Assembly: GCA_029207755.1 (NCBI GenBank)
Contig: JARCOQ010000085.1
Coordinates: 306,194 to 370,193, forward strand
Source: Chamaea fasciata
Taxonomy: Eukaryota > Chordata > Aves > Passeriformes > Sylviidae
Reading direction: 5' to 3'
DNA: 64,000 nt
The translations under genes and the position numbers were made by a program. Shown piece by piece: positions 11,500-24,518 of this stretch (position 1 is the stretch's first letter; each line of letters starts with the position of its first letter). The notes below the pieces were generated by a model. That model was not told where the DNA came from, ran no database searches, and saw only the letters and a list, made by a program, of their open reading frames with translations.

Positions 11500-14400
11500 A
11501 CACAGGGTCACCAAGGGGACAGCCATGGCACTCCAGGGACACCCAGGGCACCCCCAGGGACACCTAGGAGACAGCCAGGGCCCCCCCAGGGACACCTAGG
11601 GGACAGCCATGGCACTCCAGGGACACCCAGGGCAGCCCCAGGGACACCTAGGGGACAGCCAGGGCACCCGCAGGTACACCCAGGGCACCCCCAGGAACAC
11701 CTAGGGGACAGCCAGGGCACCCCAGGGACACCCAGGGCACCCCCAGGGTCACCTAGGGGACAGGCAGGGCACTCTAGGGACAGCCAGGGCACCCCCAGAG
11801 ACCCCGAGGGCAACCCCAGGGCACCCTAGGGACAGACAAGGCACCCCCAGGGACAGCCAGGGGACAGGCAGGGCACCCCCAGGGACACCTAGGGGACAGA
11901 CAGGGCACCCCAGGGACAGCCAGGGCACCCCCAGGGACACTTAGGGGACAGCCAGGGCACCCCCAGGGACTCGTTTGGGACAGGCAGGGCACCCCAGGGA
12001 TACCCAGGGCACCCCCTGGGACACCTAGGGGACAGCCAGGGCACTCCAGGGACAGCCGGGGCACCCCCAGGAACACCTAAGAGACAGCCAAGGCACCCCC
12101 AGGGACACCCAGGGCACCCACAGGGACACCAAGGGGACAGCCAGGGCACTCCCAGGGACACCTAGGGGACAGCCAGGGCACTCCAGGGACACGCGGGGCA
12201 CCCCGAGGGACATCTAGAGGACCTCCAGTGCACCCCCAGGGACACCTAGAGGACCTCCAGGGCACCCCCAGGGACAGCCAGGGCACTCCCAGGGACACCT
12301 AGGGGACAAACCAGGGCACCCCAGGGACAGCCAGGGCAACCCCAGAAACACCTAGGAGACAGAAAGGGCACCCCAGGGACACCTAGGGGACAGCCAGGGC
12401 ACCCTAGGGACAGCCAGGGATCCCCAAGGGACACCTAGGGGACAGGCAGGGCACCCCCAGGGATACCAAGGGGACAGCCAGAGCACCCCAAGGACAGCCA
12501 GGGCACCCCCAGGGACACCTAGGGGACAGCCAGGGCACCCCCAGGGACACCTAGGGGACAGCCAGGGCACCCCCAGGGACACCTAGGGGACAGCCGGGGA
12601 ATCCCAGGGACACCCAGGGCACCCCCAGGGACACCTAGGGGACAGCCAGGGCACCCCCAGGGACACCCTGGGCACCCCCAGGGACACCTAGGGGACAGCA
12701 AGGGCCCCCCCAGGGACACCTAGGGGACAGCCATGGCACTCCAGGGACACCCAGGGCACCCCCAGAGACACCGAGGGCACAACCAGGGCACCCAAGGGAC
12801 AGCCAAGGCACCCCCTGGGACACCTAGGGGACAGGCAGGGCACCCTAGGGACAGCCAGGGCACCCCCAGAGACCCCGAGGGCAACCCCAGGGCACCCTAG
12901 GGACAGCCAAGGCACCCCCAGGGACAGCCAGGGAACCCCCAGGGCACCCCAGGGACACCCAGGGTACCCACAGGGACACCAAGGAGACAGCCAGGGCACC
13001 CCCAGGGACACCTAGGGGACAGACAGGGCCCTCCCAGGGACACCCGGGGCACACTCAGGGACACCTAGGGGACAGCCAGGGCACCCCAGGGACAGCCAGG
13101 GCACCGCCAGGGACACCTAGGGTTCAGCCAGGGCACCCCCAGGGACACGTAGGGGACAGGCAGGGCACCCCAGGGACACCCAGGGAACCCCCAGGGACAC
13201 CTAGGGCTCAGCCAGGGCACCCTCAGGGTCACCTAGGGGACAGCCAGGGCACTCCCAGGGACACCTAGGGGAGAGCTAGGGCACCCCAGGGACAGCCAGG
13301 GCACCCCCAGGGACACCAAGGAGACAGCCAGGGCACCCCCAGGGACGCCTAGGGAATAGCCAGGGCAACTTAGGGACAGCCAGGGCTTTCCCAGGGTCAC
13401 CTAGGGGACAGCCAGGGCACCCCCAGGGACACCAAGGAGACAGCCAGGGCACCCCCAGGGACGCCTAGGGAATAGCCAGGGCAACTTAGGGACAGTCAGG
13501 GCTTTCCCAGGGTCACCTAGGGGACAGGCAGGGTACCCCCAGGGACACCTATGGGACAGCACAGGCACCCCCAGGAACACCTAGGAGACAGAAAGGGCAC
13601 CCCAAGGAAACCTAGGGGACAGCAAAGGCCCCCCCCGGGACACCTAGGGGACAGCCATGGCACCCCAGGGACACCCAGGGCACCCCCCGGGACACCTAGG
13701 GGACAGCAAGGGCACCCTAGGGACAGCCAGGGCACCCCCAGAGACACCGAGGGCACATCTAGGGCACCCTAGGGACAGGCAGGGCACCCCCAGGGACAAC
13801 AAGGGGACAGCCAGAGCACCCCAAGGACAGCCAAGGCAACCCAGGGACACCTAGGGGGCAGCCAAGGCAACCCCAGGGAAACCTAGGGGACAGCCAGGGC
13901 ACCCAAGGGACATTCAGGGGACAGCCAGGGTACCCCAGAGACACCTAGGGGACAGCCAGAGCACCCCAAGGACAGCCAGGGCACCCCAGGGACAGCCAGG
14001 ACACCCCCAGGGACACCCTAGACAACCCCAGGGCGCCCAAGGAACACCCAGGGGACCCCCAGGGCCATGTAGGGGACAGCCAGGGCACCCCCAGGGACAC
14101 CTAGGGGACAGCTAGGGCACCCCCAGGGACACCTAGGGGACCTCCAGGGCACCCCTAGGGACACGTACGGGACAGCCAGGGAACCCCATTGACACCCGTG
14201 GCACCCCCTGGGACACCTAGGGGACTCCCGGGCACGCCCAGTGACACCCTGGGCACCTCCAGGGACAGCAAGGGCACCCCCAGGGACACCTAGGGGACAG
14301 CCAGGGCACCCTAGGGACAGCCAGGGCAACCCCAGGGCACCCCAGGGACGGCCAGGGCACCCTCAGGGACACCTAGGGACAGCCAGGGAACCCCAGAGAC

Positions 14401-15400
14401 AGCCAGGGCAACCCCAGGGACACCTAGGAGACAGCAAGGGCACCCCAGGGAAAGCCAGGGCACCCCCAGGGCATCACACGGACAGCCAGGGCACCCACAG
14501 GGACACTGACGGGACAGCCAGGGCACCCCAGGGACACCTAGGGCACAGCCAGGGCACCCCCTGGGACACCTTGGGGACAGCCAGGGCACCCCCAGGGAAA
14601 CCAAGGGGACAGCCAAGGCACCCCCAGGGACAGCCAGGGCACACCCAGGGCACCCCAGGGACATCCAGGGCACACCCAGGGACACCAAGGGGACAGCCAA
14701 GGCACCCCCAGGGACAGCCAGGGCACCCACAGGGCACCCCAGGGACACCCTGGGCACCCCCAGGGACACCTAGGGGACAGCCAGGGCACGCCCAGGGACA
14801 CCCTGGGCACCTCCTGGGACACCCAGGGCACTCTCAGGGACACCTAGGGGACCGCCAGGGCACCCTAGGGACAGCCAGGGCACCCCCAGAGACACCGAGG
14901 GAACAGCCAGGGAACCCCCAGGGACACCGCGCGGACACCCAGGAAACCCCCAGGGAAACCTAGGGGACAGCCAGGGCACCCCAGGGACACCCAGGGGACA
15001 GCCAGGGTATCCCAGAGACACCTAGGGGACAGCCAGAGCACCCCAAGGACAGCCAGGGCACTCCAGGGACAGCCAGGGCACCCCAGGGACACCTAGGGGA
15101 AAGCCAGAGCACTCCAGGGACAGCCAGGGCACCCCCAGGGACACCTAGGGGACAGCCAGGGTACCCCAGAGACACCTAGGGGCCAGCCGGAGCACCCCAA
15201 GGACAGCCAGGGCACCCCAGGGACAGCCAGGGCACACCCAGGGACACCCAGGCACCCCCAGGGCACCCCAGGGACACCCAGGGAACCCCCAGGCCCACGT
15301 AAGGGACACCCAGGGCGCCCCCAGGGACACCTAGGGGACAGCCAGGGCACCCTAGGGACAGCCAGGGCACCTCCAGAGGCACCGAGGGCATAGCCAGGGC
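11500..15400. repeat. Higher-order block, family C, copy 1
   Basis: This segment recurs at about 55300-60150. The rare tcgtttggga is at 11971 and 55680 (offset 43709), ctagggacagccagggcaac is at 14311 and 58681 (offset 44370), and gcatcacacggac is at 14471 and 58841 (offset 44370). The offset grows along the block, which shows insertions or deletions of whole units since the copies separated. The block contains a 116-bp tandem duplication. No gene. Confidence 0.8.
13290..13520. repeat. 116-bp tandem duplication with a distant third copy
   Basis: The series cgcctagggaatagcc, gcaacttagggac, ggctttcccagggtc starts at 13346 and 13462 (116 bp apart). A third, slightly diverged copy of the series is at about 61680-61745 (gcctagggaacagcc, gcaacctaggg, ggctttcccagggtc). 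The GCTTTCCC variant is unusual because of its three consecutive T bases on the T-poor strand. Confidence 0.85.
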
Positions 15401-18400
15401 ACCCTCAGGGACACCTAGGGGACAGGCAGGGCGCCCCCAGGGACACCGCGGGGACAGCCAGGGTACCCCCAGGGACACCTAGGGGGCAGCCAGGGCACCC
15501 CAAGGAGAGCCAGGGCACCCTCAGGGACACCATAGGGACAGCCATGGTACCCCAGGGACACTAAGGGGACAGCCAGGGCACCCGAGAGACAGCCAGGGCA
15601 CTCCCAGGGACACCTCGGGGATAGACAGGGCACCCCCAGGGACAGCTAGGGGACAGACAGGGCACCCCCAGGGACACCAAAGGGGCAGCCAGGGCACCCC
15701 AGGGACACCAAGGGCACCCCAAGGGACACGTAGGGGACAGCCAGGGCACCGTAGGGACAGCCCGGGCACCCCCAGGGACACATAGGGCACAGCCAGGGCA
15801 CACTAGGGACAGCCAGGGCAACCCCAGGGACATGCAGGGCACAGCCAGGGTAAACTAGGGAGAGCCAGGGCACGCCAGGGACAGCCAGGGCACCCCCAGG
15901 GACACCTAGGGGATAGCCAGGGCACCCTAGGGACAGCCAGGGCCCCCCCAGGTACACCAGGGCACCCCCAGGGACACCTAGGGGACAGCCAGGGCACCCC
16001 AGGGACAGACAGGGCATTCCCAGGGACACCTAGGGGGCAGCCAAGGCAACCCCAGGGAAACCTAGGGGACAGCCAGGGAACCCCAGTGACACCCTGGGGA
16101 CCCCCAGCGACACCTAGGGGACAGTCAGGGCACTCCCAGGGACACCCCGGGCACCCCCAGGGACACCTAGAGGACCTCCAGGGCACCAACATGGACAGCC
16201 AGGGCACCCCCAGGGACACCTAGGGGACAGCTAGAGCGCCCCCAGGGACAGCCAGGGCTCCCCCACGAACACCGAGGGGACAGCCAGGGCACCCCTAGGG
16301 ACACCTATGGGACAGCCAGGGCACCCCCAGGGACAGCCAGGGAACCCTCAGGGACACCTAGGAGACATGCAGGGCAGGCCCAGGGACACCAAGGGGACAG
16401 CCAGAGCACCCCAAGGACAGCCAGGGCACCCCCAGGGATACCTAGGGGGCAGCCAAGGCAACCCCAGGGAAACCTAGGGGACAGCCAGGGCACCCCAAGG
16501 ACAGCCAGGCCACCCCAGGGACAGCCAGGGCACCCCCAGGGACACCTAGGGGACAGCCAGGGCACTCCAGGGACAGCCAGGGCACCCCCAGGGACACCGC
16601 GGAGACACCCAGGACACCCCCAGGGACACCTAGGGGACAGCGAGAGCACCCTAAGGACAGCCAGGGCACCCCAGGGACAGCCAGGGCACCCCCAGGGACA
16701 CCAAAGAGACAGCCAGGGCTCCCCCAGGGACGCCTAGGGGACAGCAAGAGCACCCCAAGGACAGCTAGGGCACCCCCAGGGACACCTAGGGGACAGCCAG
16801 GACAATCCTAGGGACACCCTGGGCACCCCCAGGGACACCTAGAGGTCCTCCAGGGCACCCCCAGGGACACCGACGGGAAAGCCAGGGAACCCCCACGGAC
16901 ACCTAGGGGATGCCCAGGGCGCCCCCAGGGACAGCCAGGGCACCCCCAGGGACACCTAGGGGACACCCAGGGCACCCCCAGGGACACCAAGGAGACAGCC
17001 AGGGCACCCCAGGGACAGCCAGGGCACCCCCAGGACGCCGCAGGAACACCCAGGGCAACCACAGGGACACCAAGGGGACAGCCAGGGTACCCCCAGGGAC
17101 ACCTAGGGGACAGCCAGGGCACCCTAGGGACAGCCAGGGCACCCCCAGGGACACCAGGGCACCCCCAGGGACACCTAGGGGACAGCCAGGGCACCCAAGG
17201 GACAGCCAGGGCACCCCCAGTGATACCGAGGGGACAGCCAGGGCACCTTAGGGACACCTAAGGGACGTCCAGGGCACCCCCAGGGACACCAAGGGGACAG
17301 CCATGGCACCCCAAGGGACACTAAGGGGACAGCCCGGGCACCCCAGGGACAGCCAGAGCACCCCCAGGGACACCGAGGGGACACCCAGGGCACCCTAGGG
17401 ACACCTAGGGGACCTCCAGGGCACCCCCAAGGACACCAAGGGGACAGCCATGGCACCTCCAGGGACACTTAGGGGACATGCAGGGCACCCCAGGGACACC
17501 AGGGCACCCCCAGGGACACCTAGGGGACAGCCAGGGAATTCCAGTGACACCCTGGGGACACCCAGCGACACCTAGGGGACAGTCAGGGCACTCCCAGGGA
17601 CACCCTGGGCACCCCCAGCGACATCTAGAGGACGTCCAGGGCACCCCCAGGGACAGCCAGGGCACCCCCAGGGACACCAAGGGGACAGCCAGGGCACCCC
17701 CAAGGACACCAAAGAGACAGCCAGGGCTCCCCCAGGGACATCTAGGGGACAGGCAGGGCACCCCAGGGACACCAAGGGGACAGCAAGAGCACCCCAAGGA
17801 CACCCAGGGGACAGAAAGGGCACCCCAAGAAAACCTAGGGGACAGCAAAGGCCCCCCCGGGACACCTAGGGGAGAGCCATGGCACCCCAGGGACACCCAG
17901 GGCACCCCCCGGGACACCTAGGGGACAGCCAGGGAACCCCAGGGAAAGCCAGGGCACACCCAGAAACACCTACGGGACAGCAAGGGCACCCTAGGGACAG
18001 CCAGGGCACCCCCAGAGACACCGAGGGCACATCCAGGGCACCCTAGGGACAGCCAGGGCACCCCCAGGGACACCTAGGGCACAGCCAGGGCACCCCAGGG
18101 ACACCCAGGGCACCCACAGGGACACCAAGTGGACAGCCAGGGCACTCCAGGGACAGCCAGGGCACCCCCAGGGACACCTAGGGTACAGACAGGGCACCGC
18201 CAGGGACATCTAGGTGACCTCCAGGGCACGCCCAGGGACACCTAAGGGAGAGCCAGGACACGCCCAGGGACACCTAGAGGACAGCCAGGGAACCCTAGGG
18301 ACAGCCCGGGCACCCCAGGGACAACTAGCGGACATCTTGGGCACCATAGGGACAGCCAGGGCACCCCCAGGGACACAAGGGCACCCCCAGGGACACCTAG

Positions 18401-19900
18401 GGGACAGCCAGGGCACCCCAGAGACAGCCAGGGCACCCCCAGGGACACCTAGGGGACAGCCAGGGCAGCCTAGGGACAGCCAGGGCAACACCAGGGCACC
18501 CCAGGGACGGCCAGGACACCCTCAGGGACACCTAGGGACAGCCAGGAAACCCCAGGGACAGCCAGGGCAACCCCAGGGACACTTAGGAGATAGCAAGGGC
18601 ACCCCAGGGACACCTAGGGGACAGGCAGGGCACCCCCAGGGACACCAAAGGGACAACCAGAGCAACCCAAGGACAGCCAGGGCACCCCCAGGGACACCTA
18701 GGGGACAGCAAGGGCAGCCCAGGGACACCTAGGGGACAGCAAGGGCCCCACCAGGGACACCTAGGGGACAGCCAGGGCACCCCCAGGGACACCCTGAGCA
18801 CCCCCAGGAACACCTAGGGGACACCCTGGGCACTCCCAGGGACACCCAGGGCACCCCCAGGGACACCTAGGGGACAGTCAGGGCACCCCAGGGACACCCA
18901 GGGCACCCCCAGGGACACCAATGTGACAGCCAGGGCAATCCAAGGGACAAACAAGGCACTCCCAGGGACACCTAGGGGACCTCCAGGGCACCCGCAGGGA
19001 CACCTAGGGGACAGCAAGGGCACCCCCAGGGACACCTTTGGGACAGCCAGGGCACCCTCCGAAACAGCCAGGGCACCCCCAGGGCACCCCAGGCACACCC
19101 AGGGAACCCACAGGGACACGTAGGGGAGAGGCAGGACACCCCCAGGGACAGCAAGGGCACCCCCAGGGACCCCTAGGGGACAGCCAGGGCACCCTAGGGA
19201 CAGCCAGGGCTCCCCCAGGGACACCTAGGGGACAGGTAGGGCACCCCCAGGGACACCAAGGGGACAGCCAGAGCACCCCAGGGACAGCCAGGGCAACCCC
19301 AGGGACACCTAGGGGACAGCCAGGGCACCCCCGGGACACCCAGGGCACCCCCAGGGACACCAATGGGACAGCCAAAGTACCCCCAGGGACACCTAGGGGA
19401 CAGCCAGGGCACCCCCAGGGACAGCCAGGGCACCCCCAGGGCACCCCAGGGACAGCCAGGGCACCCCAGGGACACTTAGGGCACAGCCAGGGCACCCTAG
19501 GGACAGCCAGGGCACCCCCATGGCACTCCAGGGACAGCCAGGGCACCCCCAGGGACACCTAGGGCACAGCCAGGGCACCCCCAGGGACACCTAGGGGAAC
19601 GGCAGGGCACCCACAGGGACAGCCAGGGCTCCCCCAGGGACAGCCAGGGCACCCCCAGGGCGCCCTAGGGACACCCAGGGCCTCCACAGGAACACCAAGC
19701 GGACAAACAGGGTACTCCCAGGGACACCTAGGGCACAGCCAGCGCACTGCAGGGACAGCCAGGGCACCCCCAGGGACACCTAGGGGACAGCCAGGGAACC
19801 CCAGTGACACCCAGGGGACCCCCAGCGACACCAAGGGGACAGCCGGGGCACCCCAGGGACACCCAGGGCACCCCCAGGGACACCTAGGGGACAGTCAGGG
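15400..19900. repeat. Mosaic satellite block
   Basis: Satellite only. Bases 15415-15690 resemble 61896-62180 (offset about 46.48 kb). The anchor series with cagtgacaccctgggg and gacagtcagggcactccc occurs near 16081-16140 and 17541-17610. Bases 18460-18640 resemble the family C segment at 14310-14460. Bases 19060-19880 pass gradually into family B. I see no unique DNA. Confidence 0.7.
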
Positions 19901-22900
19901 CACCGCAGGGGAACCCAGGGCACCCCCAGGGACACCTAGGGGACAGCCAGGGCACCCTAGGGACAGCCAAGGCACCCCCAGGGACACCTAGGGGACAGGC
20001 AGAGCACCCCCAGGGACACCTAGGGGACAGCCAGGGCACTCCAGGGACAGCCAGGGCAAACCCAGGGACACGAAGGGGACACCCAGAGCACCCTAGGGAC
20101 AGCCAGGGAACCCCCAGGGACAGCCAGGGCACCCCAGGGGCGTCGCAGGGACACCCAGGGCACCCAAAGGGAGACCAAGGGGACAGCCAGGGTACCCACA
20201 GGGACACCTAGGGGACAGCCAGGGCACTCCAGGGACAGCCAGGGCACCCCCAGGGACACCTAGGGGACAGACGGGGCACCCCCAGGGACATCTAGGTGAC
20301 CTCCAGGGCACGCCCAGGGACACCTTGGGGACAGCCAGGACACCCTCGGGAAAGCCCGGGCACCCCCAGGGACACCTAGGGGACAGCCAGGGCACCCTAG
20401 GGACACCCAGGGCACCCCCAGGGACACAAGGGCACCCCCAGGGACACCTAGGGGACAGCCAGGGCACCCCAGGGACAGCCAGGGCACCCCCAGGGACACC
20501 TAGGGGATTGCCAGGGAACCCTAGGGACAGCCAGGGCACCCCCTGGGCACCCCAGGGACGGTCAGGGCACTCTCAGGGACACCTAGGGGACAGCCAGGGC
20601 ACCCCAGGGACAGAAAGGGCACCTCCAGGGACACCTAGGGAACAGGCAGGGCACCCCCAGGGACACCTAGGGGACAACCAGGGAACCCCCAGGGACACCT
20701 AGGGGTCAGGCAGGGCACCCCAGGGACACCCAGGGCACCCCCAGGGACACCTAGGGGACAGCCAGGGAACCCCAGTGATTCCAGGGGACCCCAAGCGACA
20801 CCTAGAGGACAGTCAGGGCACTCCCAGGGACACCCTGGGCAACCCCAGGGACATCTAGAGGACGTCCAGGGCACCCCCAGGGACAGCCAGGGCACCCCCA
20901 GGGACACCAAGGGGACAGCCAGGGCACCCCAGGGACACCCAGGGAACCCCCAGGGACACCTAGGGGACAGCCAGGGCACCGCGAGGAGAGCCAGGGCACC
21001 CCCAAGGACACCTAAGGGACAGCCACGGTACCCCAGGGACACCAAGGAGACAGCCAGGGTACCCCCAGGGACACCAAGGGGACAGCCAGGGCACCCCAGG
21101 GACAGCCAGGGCACCCCCAGGGACACCAATGAGACAGCCAGGGCACCCCAGGGACACCTAGGGGACAGCCAGGGCACCCCAGGGACAGCCAGGGCTCCCC
21201 CAGGGACAACTAGGGGACAGGAAGGGCACCCCCAGGGACAGCCAGGGCACCCCCAGGGCGCCCCAGGGACACCCCGGGCACCCCCAGGGACACCAAGGGG
21301 ACCTCCAGGGCACGCCCAAGGACACCTATGGGACAGCCAGGGCAGCCCCAGGGACATCCAGGGCACCCCCAGGGCACCCCAGGGACACCCAGGGCACCCT
21401 CAGGGACACGTAGGGGACAGGCAGGACACCCCCAGGGACAGCCAGGGAACCCCCGGGGATGCCTAGAGGACAGCCAGGGCACCCCCAGGGACCCCTAGGA
21501 GACAGCCAGGGCACCCTAGGGACAGCCAGGGCTCCCCCAGGAACACCTAGGGGACAGGCAAGGCACCCCCAGGGACACCAAGGGGACAGCCAGAGCACCC
21601 CAGGGACAGCCAGGGCAACCCCAGGGACACCTAGGGGACAGCCAGGGCACCCCCGGGACACCCAGGGCACCCCCAGGGACACCTAGGGGACAGCCAGGGC
21701 ACCCTACGGACAGCCAGGGCACCCCCAGAGACACCGAGGGCACATCCAGGGCACCCCCAGGGACAGCCAGGGCATCCCCAGGGCACTCCAGGGACAGCCA
21801 GGGCACCCCCAGGGACACCTAGGGCACAGCCAGGGCACCCCCAGGGACACCTAGGGGACAGGCAGGGCACCCACAGGGACAGCCAGGGCACCCCAGGGAC
21901 AGCCAGGGCACGCCCAGAGCGCCCTAGGGACCCCCAGGGCACCCACAGGAACACCAAGCGGACAGCCAGGGTACCCCCAGGGACACCTAGGGCACAGCCA
22001 CGGCACTGCAGGGACAGCCAGGGCACCCCCAGGGACACCTAGGGGACAGCCAGGGAACCACAGTGACACCCAGGGGACCCCCAGCGACCCCTAGGGGACA
22101 GTCAGGGCACAGCAGGGGAACCCAGGGCACACCCAGGGACACCTAGGGGACAGCCAGGGCACTCCAGGGACAGCCAGGGCAACCCCAGGGATACGAAGGG
22201 GACAGCCAGGGCACCCTAGTGACAGACAGGGAACCCCCAGGGACACCTAAGGGACAGCCAGGGCACGCCCATGGACACCTTGGGGACAGCCAGGACACCC
22301 TCGGGAAAGCCCGGGCACCCCCAGGGACACCTAAGGGACAGCCAGGGCACCCCCAGGGACACAAGGGCACCCCCAGGGACACCTAAGGGACACCCAGGGC
22401 ACCCCCAGGGACACAAGGGCACCCCCAGGGACACCTAGGGGACAGCCAGGGCACCCCAGGGACAGCCAGGGCAACCCCAGGGACACCTAGGGGATTGCCA
22501 GGGAACCCTAGGGACAGCCAGGGCACCCCCTGGGCACCCCAGGGACGGTCAGGGCACTCTCAGGGACACCTAGGGGACAGCCAGGGCACCCCAGGGACAG
22601 AAAGGGCACCCCCAGGGACACCTAGGGGACAGGCAGGGCACCCCCAGGGACACCAAGGGAACAGACAGAGCACCCCAAGGACAGCCAGGGCACCCCCAGG
22701 GACACCTAGGGGACAGCACGGACACCCCCAGGGACACCTAGGGGACAGCAAGAGCAGCCCAGGGACACCTAGGGGACAGCAAGGGCCCCACCAGGGACAC
22801 CTAGGGGACAGCCTGGGCACCCCCAGGGATGCCCTGGGCACCCCCAGGAACACCTAGGGGACAGCCAGGGCACTCCCAGGGACACACTGGGCACTCCCAG

Positions 22901-24031
22901 GGACACCCAGGGCACCCCCAGGGACACCTAGGGGACAGCCAGGGCACCCCAGGGACAGCCAGGGCACCCCCAAAGACACCGAGGGCACAACCAGGACACC
23001 CTAAGGACAGCCAAGGCACCCCCAGGGACACCTAGGGGACAGGCAGGGCACCCCCAGGGACACCTAGGGGATAGCCAGGGTACCCCAAGGGTCACCTAGG
23101 GGACAGGCAGGGCACCCCCAGGGAGCGCCAGGGCACCCCCAGGACGCCGCAGGGACACCCAGGACACCCACTGGGACACCAAGGGGACAGCCAGGGTACC
23201 CCCAGGGACGCCTAGGGGACAGCCAGGGCACGACAGGGACACCTAGGGCACAGCCAGGGCACCCTAGGGAAAGCCAGGGCACCCCCAGGGACACCAGGGC
23301 ACCCACAGGGACACCTAGGGGACAGCCAGGGCACCCCAGGGACAGCCAGGGCACCCCCAGGGACACCTAGGGGACAGACAGGGCACCCTAGGGACACCTA
23401 GGGGACCTCCAGGGCACCCCCAGGGACACCAAGGGGACAGCCATGGCACCCCCAGGGACACCTAGGGGACAGGCAGGGCACCCCAGGGACACCCAGGGCA
23501 CCCCCAGGGACACCTAGGGGACAGACAGGGAACCCCAGTGACACCCTGGGGCCCCCCACCGACACCTAGGGGACAGTCAGGGCACTCCCAGGGACACCCA
23601 GGGCACTCCCAGGGACACCAAGGGGAGAGCCAGGGCACACCAAGGGACACCAAAGAGACAGCCAGGGCTCCCCCAGGGACGCCTTGGGGACAGGCATGGC
23701 ACCCCAGCGACACCAAGGGGACAGCAAGAGCACCCCAAGGACAGCCAGGGCACCCCCAGGGACACCTAGGGGACAGCCAGGGCACTCCTAGGGACACCCT
23801 GGGCACCCCCAGGGACACCTACGGGAAAGCCAGGGAACCCCCAGGGACACCTAGGGGACAGCCAGGGCACCCCAGGGACAGCCAGGGCACCCCCAGGGAC
23901 ACCTAGGGTACAGCCAGGGCACCCCCAGGGACACCAAGGGGACAGCCAGGGCACCCCGAGGGACACGTATGTGACAGCCAGGGCACCCCAGGGACACCTA
24001 GGGAGAGCCAGGAACCCCCTGGGACAGCCAG
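19900..24031. repeat. Higher-order block, family B, left part
   Basis: The diagnostic run acaccctcgggaaagccc occurs at 20340 and 22295. Bases 20260-22560 match about 31164-33410 at an offset of 10852-10905 bp. A short 52-bp duplication around the acaagggcac variant is at 22361 and 22413. The last kilobase before the island (about 23000-24031) is a less regular mix. No gene. Confidence 0.8.
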
Positions 24032-24060
24032 CTCACCCCCTCGGCCCCCTCCACCTCCAG

Positions 24061-24143
24061 GAGCTATCAAAAGCCTCCTCAGGTTCTTTGATGCCTCAAA
24101 TGGGCTGCCCAAACCTCCCGAATACCCTTCAAAGCACCCATAG
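24061..24143 (+). other. Candidate 3'-terminal exon (alternative reading)
   Basis: On the plus strand a long pyrimidine tract (24034-24057) ends in CTCCAG at 24060, a strong 3' splice-site match. From 24063 one frame reads 26 codons, including IKSLLRFFDASNGLPKPPEY, and stops at TAG 24141-24143. The amino-acid mix is protein-like and unlike the repeat translations. Against it, I see no AATAAA-type polyadenylation signal in the remaining 420 bp of the island, the stretch is short, and the opposite strand offers a competing exon nearby. No family is recognised. At most one of the two strands is likely to be genuinely coding. Confidence 0.2.
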
Positions 24144-24241
24144 CTGCCCCCCGGACTCCCCCCAGACCCAACACAACCCAAAAACCCCCTCCAAGACAAC
24201 TCAGGACACCCAGGATCCCCCCAAATCCGTGCCCCCCTCAC

Positions 24242-24311
24242 CCTGAGGTCCCGTTTGAGCCGCTCCACGTTGCGGACTGGCACCAGCTCATCAAGCCCCA
24301 AGCACCAACAC
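24242..24311 (-). other. Candidate internal exon, unrecognised protein
   Basis: Read on the minus strand, a 70-bp segment is preceded by a moderately pyrimidine-rich tract ending in CCCGCAG and followed by AGG then GTGAGG, a good 5' splice-site match. One frame is open across it and gives a charged, helix-like stretch containing LDELVPVRNVERLKRDLR. It differs sharply in composition from the Pro/Gly/Cys translations of the repeat. If real it starts in phase 2 and ends in phase 0. Downstream DNA (24241 to about 24060, minus strand) is rich in GGG runs, as in short vertebrate introns. I do not recognise the protein. No second convincing exon is seen on this strand before the satellite begins, so a host gene would need an intron of more than 24 kb of satellite, or this is a gene fragment. 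Confidence 0.3.
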
Positions 24312-24316
24312 CTGCG

Positions 24317-24516
24317 GGACTGGGATGGACTGAGAGCACTGGGAGGGTGACCAGAGAAACCTGGGATGGACGAAGAGTAGACTGGGATGAACTGGGATGA
24401 ACTGGCAGGCGTGTGGGGGTCCATGGTGGCCACTCGGTGCCTTACTGGTCTATACTGGGATGGGTCGGATGGCCCCAGGGGAGGGGGTGAGGCCACACTG
24501 GTCCAGACTGGGAGGG
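24317..24516 (+). repeat. ACTGGGATGRACTGG-type interspersed minisatellite
   Basis: Several imperfect copies of an ACTGGGATG unit occur in the island. The clearest is a perfect double copy at 24381-24405 (actgggatga, actgggatga, actgg). Other copies are near 24319, 24339, 24444-24470 (actggtctatactgggatggg) and 24496-24516 (actggtccagactgggagggg). Short arrays of this kind are, in my knowledge, common in introns and intergenic DNA of birds, especially on GC-rich microchromosomes. It is unrelated in sequence to the 32-bp satellite. This is the main evidence for a bird source. Confidence 0.7.
24422..24430 (-). promoter_or_regulatory. Kozak-like ATG context, minus strand
   Basis: On the minus strand this reads GCCACCATGG, a full match to the vertebrate translation-start context, with the ATG at 24424-24422. 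The frame that follows is open through the candidate exon 24242-24311 and out into the satellite. Most of the residues between are Ser/Pro-rich products of the CCCAGTTCATCCCAGT minisatellite, so translation from here is doubtful. It may be chance. Confidence 0.15.
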
Positions 24517-24518
24517 GT

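Larger units (their letters stand above)
1..24031. repeat. 32-bp GC-rich satellite array, left arm
   Basis: Continuous tandem repeat with no unique DNA that I could see. The basic unit is 32 bp and reads on the + strand as agggacacct, then aggggacagcc, then agggcaccccc. The three pieces share an AGGG-CA-CC core, so the 32-mer looks like a trimerised 10-11 bp ancestor. Units of 20-21 bp missing one piece are interspersed. Individual units carry a few substitutions each (for example ACACC to ACATC, GACAGCC to GACAGTC), and these variants form the higher-order patterns listed separately. The array is cut by the window start, so its left end is not seen. There is no gene in this arm: open frames exist on both strands and all end where the CTAG of the unit falls in frame. 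Confidence 0.98.

Noticed and set aside
14241..14963. 240-codon plus-strand Pro/Gly/Thr/Arg-rich open frame as a collagen-like gene
   Set aside because: There is no Gly-X-Y periodicity; it is the satellite read on the other strand.
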